Of a stretch of 64,000 nucleotides of DNA, positions 38,341 to 46,794 are shown one piece after another; the stretch's first letter is position 1, and the number at the start of each line of letters is the position of its first letter. This DNA comes from Myxococcus guangdongensis (lineage in GTDB: Bacteria; Myxococcota; Myxococcia; Myxococcales; Myxococcaceae), in the NCBI RefSeq assembly GCF_024198255.1, contig NZ_JAJVKW010000004.1, positions 186,001-250,000 of the forward strand, written 5' to 3'. The notes under the pieces were generated by a model. It was not told the DNA's origin. It did not search any database and was given only the letters and a program-made list of their open reading frames with translations. The position numbers and the translations under genes were made by a program.

Positions 38341-38375
38341 AGGCCCGGTGTCCCATGGGGCACCGGGCCTTTTTA
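38341..38375 (+). terminator. Intrinsic terminator of the SDR gene
   Basis: A 10-bp perfect stem (AGGCCCGGTG / CACCGGGCCT, loop TCCCATGGGG) is followed by TTTTT at 38370-38374: a textbook rho-independent terminator. The A-rich 5' flank (GAAAATAAGA) could let it work for the minus-strand small gene as well. Confidence 0.9.
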
Positions 38376-38394
38376 CTGTCACGGCTTTGGAGCG

Positions 38395-38592
38395 TCAGGC
38401 CTGGTTGGCCATGCCGCGCGCCGTTTCCTCTCCAGGCTTGCCGCTCAACAGCGCGCTGCTCGCGTACAGGGCCAGGCCCACGACACCCAGCGCCGCGGCC
38501 TCCGTCTGCGCCATGAAGGCCACGCCCATCCACGCCATCACACCGGTTCCCATCGCGAACGCCGCCGCCACCGCCCCCGCTGCCTTCCTCAT
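38395..38592 (-). CDS. Small two-helix membrane protein
   Basis: 65 residues from ATG 38592, preceded by GGGAG. Two hydrophobic helices (AVAAAFAMGTGVMAWMGVAF and AAALGVVGLALYASSALL) and a short polar tail. No family is recognised. It is divergent from the exo operon across a 377-bp gap, and its end meets the SDR terminator. The start, ribosome site and composition support a real gene, but expression is unknown. Confidence 0.55.
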   Translation of the reverse strand: MRKAAGAVAAAFAMGTGVMAWMGVAFMAQTEAAALGVVGLALYASSALLSGKPGEETARGMANQA

Positions 38593-38872
38593 CCGCTGGC
38601 TCCCTGTCTGCTGGGCCCCCTGGCCCGTTGTGGAAACAAAACTCCTTCGCCCGAACAGACTTCAATCCGCGTGCCGAGCACCCACCGTGCGGATTGAGAA
38701 CCCACATGCCCCGCGGTGGGAAATCGTCTTCCATCAACAGGGCCCGGACTGTCGAAAGCACCAGACTCCTACCCTGTCGGATGCCAGTAATTCTTCCCGA
38801 CCCGCGCGACGCCACAACGTGGGCAGTTTCGTAACCCACGGCGATCCATGGGCTTTCCCTCCCAGGGCTCAG
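38593..38872. promoter_or_regulatory. Divergent upstream region of exoA
   Basis: About 280 bp without a gene. It includes an inverted repeat CAATCCGC (38663-38670) with GCGGATTG (38689-38696), and CAACGTGGGC at 38815 with CCACGGCGAT at about 38836. The last two resemble the consensus I recall for the enhancer-binding protein Nla6, C(C/A)ACGNNGNC. All lie upstream of the sigma-54 promoter, where activator sites belong. Confidence 0.5.
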
Positions 38873-38888
38873 TGGCACACCCGCTGCT
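38873..38888 (+). promoter_or_regulatory. Sigma-54 promoter of the exo operon
   Basis: TGGCACACCCGCTGCT matches the -24/-12 consensus TGGCACGNNNNTTGCW at 14 of 16 positions (the four N positions included) with correct GG-GC spacing. It ends 81 bp before exoA ATG. Sigma-54 control needs an enhancer-binding protein. Confidence 0.75.
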
Positions 38889-38969
38889 ATGGCAACCGCG
38901 CCGAGAGCGATGGTCACCGCGAGGTGCGGGACCTCGGAAGACATCCGCAGCGAGACGAGGGAGAGGACG

Positions 38970-39542
38970 ATGGGCAAGACGAGCGCGGGGTTCTGGACGG
39001 TGTTGGGGGTGATGCTGCTGGGCGGGTGCGCGCACCAGCCGGCGGTGAAGGTGGACAACTCCGAGCAGCCCTACCGCATCGGCCGTGAGGACGTGTTGGA
39101 CATCGCGGTGTGGCGGGACGCGGAGCTGAGCCGCACGATTCCCGTCCGCCCGGATGGCTTCATCTCCATGCCGATGGTGGGCGAGGTGCAGGCCGCGGGC
39201 AAGACGCCCACGGAGCTGGCCGAGTCGCTGAAGCAGGGCTTCCAGTCGTATGTGCAGGAGCCGCGCGTGACGGTGATTGTCCGCGAGGTCAACAGCAGCC
39301 GCGTGTTCGTCACCGGTGAAGTCACGCACCCGGGCGCCTATCCGCTGCGCGGCCGCGTGTCGCTCATCCAGGCGATTGCCCTGGCGGGCGGCTTCACGGA
39401 CTTCGCCAACTCGGACGGCATCGTGGTCATCCGCAGCGACGGCAACGGCGGGCAGATTCCGGTGCGCTACAGCGACCTCATCTCGCCTGACGGGGGCCAG
39501 GACGTGATGCTGCGTCCGGGCGACACCATCGTCGTGCCGTGA
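38970..39542 (+). CDS. exoA: Wza-like polysaccharide export lipoprotein ExoA
   Basis: 190 residues from ATG 38970 (MGKTSAGFWTVLGVMLLGGC), with GGGAGAGG upstream; the cleaved Cys of LGGC would be lipidated. It has the Poly_export domain (YRIGREDVLDIAVWRDAELS) and one SLBB domain (SSRVFVTGEVTHPGAYPLRG). Shorter than Wza and without the outer-membrane helix, it should form the periplasmic part of the export channel with the following barrel protein. It heads the exo operon, known in M. xanthus for the spore-coat polysaccharide (also called fdgA there). Confidence 0.95.
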   Translation: MGKTSAGFWTVLGVMLLGGCAHQPAVKVDNSEQPYRIGREDVLDIAVWRDAELSRTIPVRPDGFISMPMVGEVQAAGKTPTELAESLKQGFQSYVQEPRVTVIVREVNSSRVFVTGEVTHPGAYPLRGRVSLIQAIALAGGFTDFANSDGIVVIRSDGNGGQIPVRYSDLISPDGGQDVMLRPGDTIVVP

Positions 39543-39613
39543 AGAGTCAACGAGGGCAGTCGGGTGGTGGTGGGTCCATGGGTCGAGGGTGGCGTAGGCG
39601 AGGGAGGACGACG

Positions 39614-40768
39614 GTGAAGGGCGACTGGAAGAAGTGGTTGCTGACAGGCCTGATGCTCACCGCGCCGGCGGCTTCCGCGGCGACCGTGTGGGAGCCCCGG
39701 CTGCGCATCTCCGCCGAGGAGCGCTACGACGACGATTTGCGCCTGGGCGGCCCGGATGCGACGGGCGGCCAGCTGATGACGAAGCTGTCGCCGCGCGTGG
39801 GAGTGCAGGGGCGCGACGCACGGCTGGACCTCAACAGCTTCTATGCCGCGGACGTGCTGATGCGGCATGGCTCGGGCAAGGTGACGCTGGACCACCGGGG
39901 TGGGCTGGAGTTGCGCCACCTGCTGACGCGCAGGCTGCGGGTGGACTCCAACGTGCGCGTCTTCCGCGTCACGGACCCCATGTCCCTGCCGCGTGACGGC
40001 CTGGCGCGCTCCACGTCGCCAACGTTCTACACCCAGGCCCGCGTGGGCCTGACGGGCCGCGCCACGGACCGCATGGACGTGCGCGTGGGCTACGGGCTGG
40101 AGGCGGTGCGCATCCTCGAGGATGGCCAGAAGGCGGGCTATGCGCATACGCCGTCGCTGGAGCTGATGTACCGCACCACGCGCCGGCTCACCCTGGGCAT
40201 GGAGTACCGCTACCAGGGTTTCCTGTATGACAATGAATTGTCCCAGTCGCATGGCGTGGCGGGAACGCTGCGCTACCGGCTGACCCGTCCGACGACGTTC
40301 ATCGCCCGGGCGGGCCCGGTGCGCTACCTGGCGCCGACGGGGCAGGAGGGCGGCTGGGTGCCTCGCGTCAACCTGGAGCTGGCGCGCGAGGGCGAGCTGT
40401 TCGACTTGGGAGTCGCCGTGGGACACGACCTGGTGGGCGCGAGCGGCTTCGCGAACGCCCTGTGGGCGGACTACGCGTCGGTGTCGCTGGCGCGCAGGTT
40501 CAACCACCAGTTCTCGGCGTTCGGCGCGGCCAGCTTCTTCCGCAACGGGCGGGCGCCCGGGCGGGACTGGTCGACGTTCAGCAGCACCCCCCTGGTGTCG
40601 CAGGGGTACGCAGTTGGAGGCGGAGTGGAGTACCGCTTCGGTCGCCAGGTGGCGGCGCAGGGGGCGGTGGATCGGATTGCCCAGGTGGGCGTGGCGGACT
40701 CGGCGGGCGTGGCGGGCGATCTGACGCGCAACGTCTTCGCGGTCCGTCTCATCGTGACGGCGTGGTGA
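39614..40768 (+). CDS. exoB: Outer-membrane beta-barrel protein ExoB
   Basis: 384 residues from GTG 39614, chosen for GGGAGG seven bases upstream and because the signal peptide (WLLTGLMLTAPAASA) then begins at once; frames at 39539 and 39578 are alternatives. The mature region is rich in alternating beta strands (RTTRRLTLGMEYRYQGFLYD and similar), ending in an aromatic strand (VFAVRLIVTAW), typical of a porin-like barrel. In M. xanthus the equivalent is needed for spore-coat export, probably as the outer-membrane channel that ExoA lacks. Confidence 0.9.
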   Translation: MKGDWKKWLLTGLMLTAPAASAATVWEPRLRISAEERYDDDLRLGGPDATGGQLMTKLSPRVGVQGRDARLDLNSFYAADVLMRHGSGKVTLDHRGGLELRHLLTRRLRVDSNVRVFRVTDPMSLPRDGLARSTSPTFYTQARVGLTGRATDRMDVRVGYGLEAVRILEDGQKAGYAHTPSLELMYRTTRRLTLGMEYRYQGFLYDNELSQSHGVAGTLRYRLTRPTTFIARAGPVRYLAPTGQEGGWVPRVNLELAREGELFDLGVAVGHDLVGASGFANALWADYASVSLARRFNHQFSAFGAASFFRNGRAPGRDWSTFSSTPLVSQGYAVGGGVEYRFGRQVAAQGAVDRIAQVGVADSAGVAGDLTRNVFAVRLIVTAW

Positions 40769-40801
40769 CAACACGTGAGTGGGTTGGAGGAGGAGCGAGT
40801 C

Positions 40802-42211
40802 ATGGAGCGTGGGATGACGGCGGACCAGCTGCTGGCCTCACTGTGGCGCCGCAAGGCGTTGGTGGGAGCCATCGCGGCAGTGGTTTTCGCGGTGGGCGCG
40901 GCCATCGTGTTGACCCGGCCGAGCATGTACGAGGCGTCGGTGGTGGTTCGCGTGGAGCCGCAGCGGCCCGGTGAAGAGATGGTGCAGCGCACCGTGAGCG
41001 AGCTCATCGAGCAGCGGTTGCTCACCGTTCGACAGGAGCTGCTGGCACGGCCCGTGCTCCAGAAGGCCATCGAGGAGATGAACCTCTACCCGGACATCGT
41101 GTCCGAGAAGGGCATGGAGGCGGCCGTCGCGCAGATGCGCAAGGATTTGACGGTGCGCGTGGAGGGGGAGACGGCGTTCGAGCTCACCTATGCGAACCGC
41201 GACCCGCAGGTGGCGTCGCAGGTGGCCAACCGGCTGCCCACCATCTTTTCGGAAGAGACGCTGAAGCTGCGCCAGGCGCAGGCGGCGCGCGCCACGGACC
41301 TCTTCAACGACGAGATGGTGCAGATGGGCAAGGCGGTGTCCAGCTGGGAGCACAAGATTGCCCAGTTCAAGGTGTCGCACCTGGGGGAGCTGCCCGAGCA
41401 GATGGAGATGAACATGCGCGGGCTCGAGCGGGTGTCGCACGAGCTGCAGACCAAGTCGGAGGAGCTGCGCGTGGCGGAGGCGCGTCGCTCGGACCTGGCC
41501 CGGGCTCGCAACGCGGTGGACAGCGAGGCGGGGCGGCTGGAGGCGGCGGAGAGCGGGCTGACGCGAGCCCTGGTCAACGCGCGCACCACGTGGACGGAGG
41601 ACCACCCTGAAATCAAGCGCATGTCGTCGGAGCTCGCCGGCATGACGGAGCGCCGCAAGGACGCCGAGGGCCGGCTGTGGGCCGAGCGCGCCGAGCGCAC
41701 CCGGGTGGCCAGCCTCATCGGCAACATCCAGAAGGAGATTGTCGACCTGCAGGCGAAGGCGGAGGGCTACCAGGCGCGGCTGAACAACACGCCGAAGTGG
41801 GCGCACGAGCTGGCGGTGATGAACCGCGACTACGAAATCGCGCGCACCAAGTACCAGAGCGTGGTGAGCCGCAAGGTGGAGGCGGAGATTGCCCAGGAGC
41901 TGGAGGCCAAGAGCGCCAAGAGCCTGTTCAACGTCATCTCCCCGGCGGGGGTGCCGGTGACGCCGGCCCGTCCGGACAAGATGGCGGGGATGGTGATGGT
42001 GCTGCTGGTGGCGCTGGGCCTGGGCGTGCTGGCGGGGGCGGTGTTGGAGATGCGGGATGACAGCCTGCGCGACGGGACGGAGGTGCGCCAGCGCCTGACC
42101 CTGCCGGTGCTGGCGGTGGTGCCGGACATGCAAGGCAAGACGGAGCGTCGGGTGCTGATGCCTTCGTCGGGGTCGCGCAACAACGTGTCGAACCCCACCT
42201 CGTTGAACTGA
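40802..42211 (+). CDS. exoC: Wzc/Wzz-like polysaccharide co-polymerase ExoC
   Basis: 469 residues from ATG 40802 with GGAGGAGGAG upstream; GTG 40775 is an alternative. Two membrane helices (ALVGAIAAVVFAVGAAIVL near the N-terminus and GMVMVLLVALGLGVLAGAVL near the C-terminus) flank a long coiled-coil periplasmic region with the GNVR-type NTPKWAHELAVMNRDYEIAR. The chain-length domain is present but no kinase domain; the kinase is the next gene. The split Wzc layout is typical of this locus. Confidence 0.94.
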   Translation: MERGMTADQLLASLWRRKALVGAIAAVVFAVGAAIVLTRPSMYEASVVVRVEPQRPGEEMVQRTVSELIEQRLLTVRQELLARPVLQKAIEEMNLYPDIVSEKGMEAAVAQMRKDLTVRVEGETAFELTYANRDPQVASQVANRLPTIFSEETLKLRQAQAARATDLFNDEMVQMGKAVSSWEHKIAQFKVSHLGELPEQMEMNMRGLERVSHELQTKSEELRVAEARRSDLARARNAVDSEAGRLEAAESGLTRALVNARTTWTEDHPEIKRMSSELAGMTERRKDAEGRLWAERAERTRVASLIGNIQKEIVDLQAKAEGYQARLNNTPKWAHELAVMNRDYEIARTKYQSVVSRKVEAEIAQELEAKSAKSLFNVISPAGVPVTPARPDKMAGMVMVLLVALGLGVLAGAVLEMRDDSLRDGTEVRQRLTLPVLAVVPDMQGKTERRVLMPSSGSRNNVSNPTSLN

Positions 42212-42238
42212 CACCCACGGAAAGGACGGAAGACGGAC

Positions 42239-42979
42239 ATGGACCAGACGATGGAGCGGGCGGGAAACTTCCTCCCCCGGGTGGATGACAACGCGGCGAA
42301 TCCGAACGCGGTGGACCGGCGAGTGGTGACGCTCACGGCGCCGGCCTCGGCGGCGGCGGAGCAGTACCGCAGCCTGTACTACCGGTTGGAGCGGATGCGG
42401 GAGCTGCGGCCGATGAAGGTCGTGGCGCTCACCTCGGCGATGCCGGGTGAGGGCAAGACGGTGACCAGCGTCAACCTGGCGATGGCGGCCGCCCGGGCGA
42501 ACCCGGAACGGCGCATCCTCCTGGTGGACGCGGACCTGCGGCGCGGCGGGGTGGCGAACACGCTGGGGGTGCGCAACAAGACGGGCCTGGCGGAGCTGCT
42601 CACGGGCGAGGTGGAGGTGCGCGACGTGGTGCGCCGCTTCAACTCCACGCGCCTGGCGCTCATCCCCGCCGGCGCCACGCCGGAGGAGCCGTCGCAGGTG
42701 CTGGCGAGCCCTCGCATGAAGCAGTTCCTCAAGGCGGTGCGTGAGGGCTTCGACGAGGTGTACATCGACCTGCCGCCCACGCTGCCCTTCGCCGACGCGG
42801 CCATCCTGGGCCACCAGGTGGACGGCGTGCTGATGGTCATCCGCGCCAACGTGACGCCGGGCAAGACGGTGCACCAGGCGGTGGAGCAGCTGGCCGGCGC
42901 GCCCATCCTGGGCTGCGTCCTCAACGGCGCGGAGGTGCACGCCACGCCGTACCTGAAGAACTACGAGAAGCAGAAGTAG
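42239..42979 (+). CDS. exoD: Bacterial tyrosine kinase ExoD/BtkA
   Basis: 246 residues from ATG 42239. BY-kinase signature: Walker A SAMPGEGKT, Walker A' LLVDADLRRG and Walker B VYIDLPPTL. The C-terminus (LKNYEKQK) has only one or two tyrosines rather than the usual cluster. The M. xanthus counterpart, reported as BtkA, phosphorylates itself and is needed for mature spores. It should be activated by the ExoC tail and regulate polymerisation. It lies 27 bp after exoC, and a hairpin follows immediately. Confidence 0.94.
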   Translation: MDQTMERAGNFLPRVDDNAANPNAVDRRVVTLTAPASAAAEQYRSLYYRLERMRELRPMKVVALTSAMPGEGKTVTSVNLAMAAARANPERRILLVDADLRRGGVANTLGVRNKTGLAELLTGEVEVRDVVRRFNSTRLALIPAGATPEEPSQVLASPRMKQFLKAVREGFDEVYIDLPPTLPFADAAILGHQVDGVLMVIRANVTPGKTVHQAVEQLAGAPILGCVLNGAEVHATPYLKNYEKQK

Positions 42980-42980
42980 A

Positions 42981-42998
42981 GGCGGAAGACCTTCCGCC
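42981..42998 (+). terminator. Hairpin just after exoD stop
   Basis: A 7-bp stem (GGCGGAA / TTCCGCC, loop GACC) begins one base after the exoD stop codon. It may tune readthrough to exoE or protect the upstream mRNA; there is no U-run. Confidence 0.4.
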
Positions 42999-43084
42999 CC
43001 AGCTCCTGGTGACGGGGGATGGGGCGGAGGGCTTTGTCGGGGGGGCGGGTCGTCGTGAGTCGGGCGGGTTGGTCGGAGGGGCAA

Positions 43085-44452
43085 GTGCTCCGCGTCTTTC
43101 ACCACTATTTTTCAGCCAAGAAGCTGACGTTTTTTCTCGCCGAGAGCTCGGCAATCGCACTGGCCTGCGTGATGGGCGCGGCGGCTTGTGCGGCACTCTT
43201 CGCGCCCGAGGGCACCCGGCCGCCGATGGCGGCGCTGTGGCCCACGTTGATGGGACTGGGCGCGGCCTTCGTCGTCACGTTCCAGTTCACGCTGTACCTG
43301 TTGGACTTGTATGACTTGCGCGTCGCCGCGGAGGACCGGGCGCGGGGCTACCGCTTCCTGAAGGCCGCGGGTGTCACGGCCATGGTGACGGGCGGGCTGA
43401 TGCTGGTGGCGCCGCTGCTCTTCCCCGTGGCGCTTCCTCCGGGGGCGCTGCTCGGTGGGGCGATGGGCGCCCTGGCGGGCACGCTGGTGGTCCGGGTGTC
43501 CATCCGCGCGCTGGTCGGCGCGCCGGACTCGGTCCTCATCGTCGGTGACGGCCTCAAGGCCCGCGCGGTGGCGAGCGCCATCGAGGCGGGCGGCGAGGGC
43601 AGCTACCGCGTCATCGGCCTGGTGGACCCGCGCTCGAGCGCGGAGCCGCTGGACCAGATGGCGGCCCGTCTGGGCGCGGCATATGTCGTGCAGGCTGCTG
43701 ACGACATGCGCGGGGCCAACTGGGTGGACTCACTGCTCATCTGCCGACTGCAGGGACGTCGCGTGTACGACGCGACGGGGTTCTGCGAGCGGGTGCTGCG
43801 GCGCATTCCCGTGCAGTTCCTCCGGGCGAGCGACTTCGCCTTCGCCGATGAGCTCACCGTGTCGCCGCTGCGTCGGGCGTTCAAGCGGGCCTTCGACCTG
43901 GCGGTGGCGTCTCTCCTGCTCACGTTGTCGGCACCGTTCCTGCTTCTGGTGGCGGTGGCCATCAAGCTGGATTCGAAGGGCCCGGTGTTCTACCGGCAGG
44001 AGCGCACGGGCCTGGGCGGCGCGACGTACTACTTGTGGAAGTTCCGCAGCATGCGGACGGACGCGGAGAAGAACGGCGCGGTGTGGGCGCGGGCGAACGA
44101 TGACCGTGTCACGCGGGTGGGCAAGTTCATCCGCCGCACGCGAATCGACGAGATTCCGCAGGTGTTCAACGTGCTGATGGGGGAGATGAGCTTCGTGGGT
44201 CCGCGGCCTGAGCGGCCCGTGTTCGTCGAGCAGCTCAAGCAGCAGATTCCCTTCTATGGGCTTCGCGAGGCGGTGAAGCCGGGCCTGACGGGCTGGGCCC
44301 AGATTCGCTACCCCTACGGGGCTTCGGTGGAGGACGCGCGCAACAAGCTGGAGTTCGACCTGTACTACGTGAAGAACGGCTCGTTGTTCCTCGATGTGGG
44401 AATCATCTTCCACACCGTGAGACATGTTCTTCTCGGTCGTGGAGCTCGTTAG
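43085..44452 (+). CDS. exoE: Polyisoprenyl-phosphate hexose-1-phosphate transferase ExoE
   Basis: 455 residues from GTG 43085 with GGAGGGG just upstream. Four N-terminal helices (for example SSAIALACVMGAAACAALF), then a CoA-binding-like region (DSVLIVGDGLKARAVASAIE), a fifth helix and the bacterial sugar transferase domain (YRQERTGLGGATYYLWKFRS, IDEIPQVFNVLMGEMSFVGP, KPGLTGWAQIRY). It starts synthesis by moving a sugar-1-phosphate to undecaprenyl phosphate. In M. xanthus, GalNAc-1-phosphate is reported. Confidence 0.95.
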   Translation: MLRVFHHYFSAKKLTFFLAESSAIALACVMGAAACAALFAPEGTRPPMAALWPTLMGLGAAFVVTFQFTLYLLDLYDLRVAAEDRARGYRFLKAAGVTAMVTGGLMLVAPLLFPVALPPGALLGGAMGALAGTLVVRVSIRALVGAPDSVLIVGDGLKARAVASAIEAGGEGSYRVIGLVDPRSSAEPLDQMAARLGAAYVVQAADDMRGANWVDSLLICRLQGRRVYDATGFCERVLRRIPVQFLRASDFAFADELTVSPLRRAFKRAFDLAVASLLLTLSAPFLLLVAVAIKLDSKGPVFYRQERTGLGGATYYLWKFRSMRTDAEKNGAVWARANDDRVTRVGKFIRRTRIDEIPQVFNVLMGEMSFVGPRPERPVFVEQLKQQIPFYGLREAVKPGLTGWAQIRYPYGASVEDARNKLEFDLYYVKNGSLFLDVGIIFHTVRHVLLGRGAR

Positions 44453-44465
44453 GTACACCTCCCGC

Positions 44466-44496
44466 GGGCCCCCCTCCTCGTGAGGGGAGGGGGCCC
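44466..44496 (+). terminator. Strong hairpin between exoE and exoF
   Basis: GGGCCCCCCTCCTC folds against AGGGGAGGGGGCCC with a small loop and one bulge. It sits 14 bp after the exoE stop, inside the otherwise continuous exo operon, so it could cause partial termination or processing. Confidence 0.5.
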
Positions 44497-44548
44497 TAGG
44501 GGACCCGCCAGGGGTGGCGGGTCGGGCGTCGTGGATGGGGGTTGGGAC

Positions 44549-45640
44549 ATGGTGGGGATGGACATGGATTCGCCGCTCCCTGAGTCGTGGGAGGATGCGC
44601 GCGCCCGTCGTGAGCGCGAGCTGGAGCGGGAGACGGAGCGCAACGAGCTTTTGCAGTCCCAGGTGGACCGGCCCACGCGCATCGTCGCCATCGGCGGCGG
44701 CACGGGGCTGCCCATGGTGCTGCGAGGCCTGGCGCGGCGCGCGACGCCGAAGGCCGGGGACCCGGGCGTGGACATCACCGCGGTGGTGGCCATGAGCGAC
44801 GACGGTGGCAGCTCCGGGCGCCTGCGCCGGCTGCACGGCGCGCTGCCGCCCGGTGACATCCGCAACTGCCTGGTGGCGCTCGCCGGTGGCAAGAGCGCGC
44901 TCAAGGACGTGTTCCAGTTCCGCTTCGGCGGGGCGAGGGGCCTGGCCGGGCACGCGGTGGGCAACCTGCTCATCGCCGCGCTCGCGGAGCTCAAGGGCGA
45001 CTTCCTGGAGGCGGTGCGCATGTCCGGGGAGCTCTTGGGCGCGCGGGGCAACGTGCTGCCGTGCACGCTGGCCTCGGTGCAGCTGGTGGCGCAGATGCAC
45101 GACGACACGGAAGTGGTGGGCGAGCGCAACATCTGCCGCGCCCAGGGCCGGGTGCGCAAGGTGTCCCTGAGCCCGCGCTCGCCGCCGCCGGTGGACGGCC
45201 TGCTGGAGGCCATCTACGCCGCGGACCTGGTGGTCATCGGCCCGGGCTCGCTGTACTCAAGCCTCTTGCCCAACCTCCTGGTGGACGGCGTGGCCCAGGC
45301 GCTGAAGGAGACGCGCGCGCTCAAGGTCATGGTGGCCAACCTGATGACGCAGCCGGGTGAGACGGACGGCATGTCCTGCCTGGACCACGTGCAGGCGGTG
45401 CGCGAGCACGTGGGGCCGGTGCTGGACGCGGTGCTCGTCAATGGCACGGAGCCCTCGCCGGAGGCCATGCGGCGCTACGGGCGGCGCGGCTCGTTCACGG
45501 TGAACGTGGACACGCGCGAGCTCATCGCCGCGGGCGTGGTGCCGGTGCGGGCGGACCTCCTCAAGGAGGGGTCCAGGATCCGACACGACAGCCGCAAGGT
45601 CGCCGCCTGCCTGCTGAAGATGGCGCGCAGCGGCTTGTAG
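44549..45640 (+). CDS. exoF: YvcK/CofD-like protein ExoF
   Basis: 363 residues from ATG 44549; ATG 44558 or 44564 are possible. The YvcK/UPF0052 signature is plain: IVAIGGGTGLPMVLRGLARR, VVAMSDDGGSSGRLR, LPPGDIRNCLVALAG and VVIGPGSLYSSLLPNLLVDG. In other bacteria YvcK binds UDP-sugars and affects cell-wall precursor flow. Its place in the spore-coat operon suggests a regulatory or sugar-nucleotide role here, which is an inference. A charged N-terminal extension of about 40 residues precedes the domain. Confidence 0.92.
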   Translation: MVGMDMDSPLPESWEDARARRERELERETERNELLQSQVDRPTRIVAIGGGTGLPMVLRGLARRATPKAGDPGVDITAVVAMSDDGGSSGRLRRLHGALPPGDIRNCLVALAGGKSALKDVFQFRFGGARGLAGHAVGNLLIAALAELKGDFLEAVRMSGELLGARGNVLPCTLASVQLVAQMHDDTEVVGERNICRAQGRVRKVSLSPRSPPPVDGLLEAIYAADLVVIGPGSLYSSLLPNLLVDGVAQALKETRALKVMVANLMTQPGETDGMSCLDHVQAVREHVGPVLDAVLVNGTEPSPEAMRRYGRRGSFTVNVDTRELIAAGVVPVRADLLKEGSRIRHDSRKVAACLLKMARSGL

Positions 45641-45675
45641 CCGAGCAACCCCATCACCACCTTGGGCGCCCGAAC

Positions 45676-46794
45676 ATGGAAGCAACCCTGAGCAGTCCCG
45701 GGCCGCGTGTCGTCGAAATCGATGACCGCGCGGCCTTCATGGCCCTGGAGTCGGAGTGGAACGCGCTCGTCGAGGCCACGACGGACGAGCTGTTCTACCG
45801 CCACGAGTTCATCCGCATCTGGCTGGACAACTTCGCGCCGGGGGCGCGGCTGCGCATGCTGACGCTGCGAAACAGCGAAGGCCAGCTCTGCGCGGCGCTG
45901 CCCCTGTGGGAGGAGCGTACGAATCTGTACGGCGTGCCGGTGCGGCAGCTCTCCGCGGCGGCGAACACGCACTCGTGCCGGTTCGACCTGCTGGCCCGCG
46001 AGCCGGACGCGGCCGCGGCGATGTTCCTGTCCCATCTGCGTCAGCAGGGCGGGTGGGACGTGCTGCGGTTGACGGACGTGCCGGACGGCGGCGCGGCGTG
46101 GCGGGTGCACGCGGCGGCGCAGGCGGCCCGCATGCCGGTGGGCGCGTGGGAGTCGCTGCAGTCGCCGTACATCCCGCTGCCGGGCACGCGCGAGAAGTTC
46201 CAGGCGTCGCTCCAATCCAAGTTCAAGGCGAACTGCCGGCGTCGTCGCCGCAAGCTCGAGGAGAAGGGGAAGGTCACCTTCGAGCGGGTGGACGGTGGAC
46301 AGGGCCTGGAGGGCACGCTCGAGGAGGGCTTCCTGCTGGAGCAGAGCGGCTGGAAGGGCGAGCGCGGCACGGCCATGGCGCAGGACACGGCGACGCGGGG
46401 CTTCTACACGGAGCTGGCGCGCGACGCCGCGTACCGGGGGAAGCTGGCGCTGTACTTCCTGCGGCTGGACGGACGGCCCGTGGCCTTCCACTACGGCCTG
46501 GAGCACGGCGGGCGCTACTTCCTGCTCAAGCCCGGCTACGACGAGCAACTGCGCGAGTGCAGCCCCGGTCAGCTCCTGATGGAGGAGGTGGTGGGGACGT
46601 GCATCGACCGGAAGCTCGGCGAGTTCGACTTCCTGGGGCCGGACATGGTGTGGAAGCGCGACTGGACGGACCAGGTCCGGCGCCACACGTGGCTCTACAT
46701 CTTCAATGACACGGCTTTCGGCCGGGCGCTGTGCGCGGCGAAGTTCCGGTGGACCCCCGCGGTGAAAGAGGTGGTGGCGAAATGGAAGCGATGA
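45676..46794 (+). CDS. exoG: FemAB/GNAT-like transferase ExoG
   Basis: 372 residues from ATG 45676. The double-GNAT FemAB/BioF2-like fold is seen in SKFKANCRRRRRKLEEKGKV, LALYFLRLDGRPVAFHYGLE and GGRYFLLKPGYDEQLRECSP, with EFDFLGPDMVWKRDW near the end. Such enzymes transfer acyl or aminoacyl groups. Since the M. xanthus spore coat contains GalNAc and glycine, an N-modification or glycine-transfer role is attractive but unproven. Another member, ExoI, lies two genes downstream. Its stop overlaps exoH. Confidence 0.92.
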   Translation: MEATLSSPGPRVVEIDDRAAFMALESEWNALVEATTDELFYRHEFIRIWLDNFAPGARLRMLTLRNSEGQLCAALPLWEERTNLYGVPVRQLSAAANTHSCRFDLLAREPDAAAAMFLSHLRQQGGWDVLRLTDVPDGGAAWRVHAAAQAARMPVGAWESLQSPYIPLPGTREKFQASLQSKFKANCRRRRRKLEEKGKVTFERVDGGQGLEGTLEEGFLLEQSGWKGERGTAMAQDTATRGFYTELARDAAYRGKLALYFLRLDGRPVAFHYGLEHGGRYFLLKPGYDEQLRECSPGQLLMEEVVGTCIDRKLGEFDFLGPDMVWKRDWTDQVRRHTWLYIFNDTAFGRALCAAKFRWTPAVKEVVAKWKR

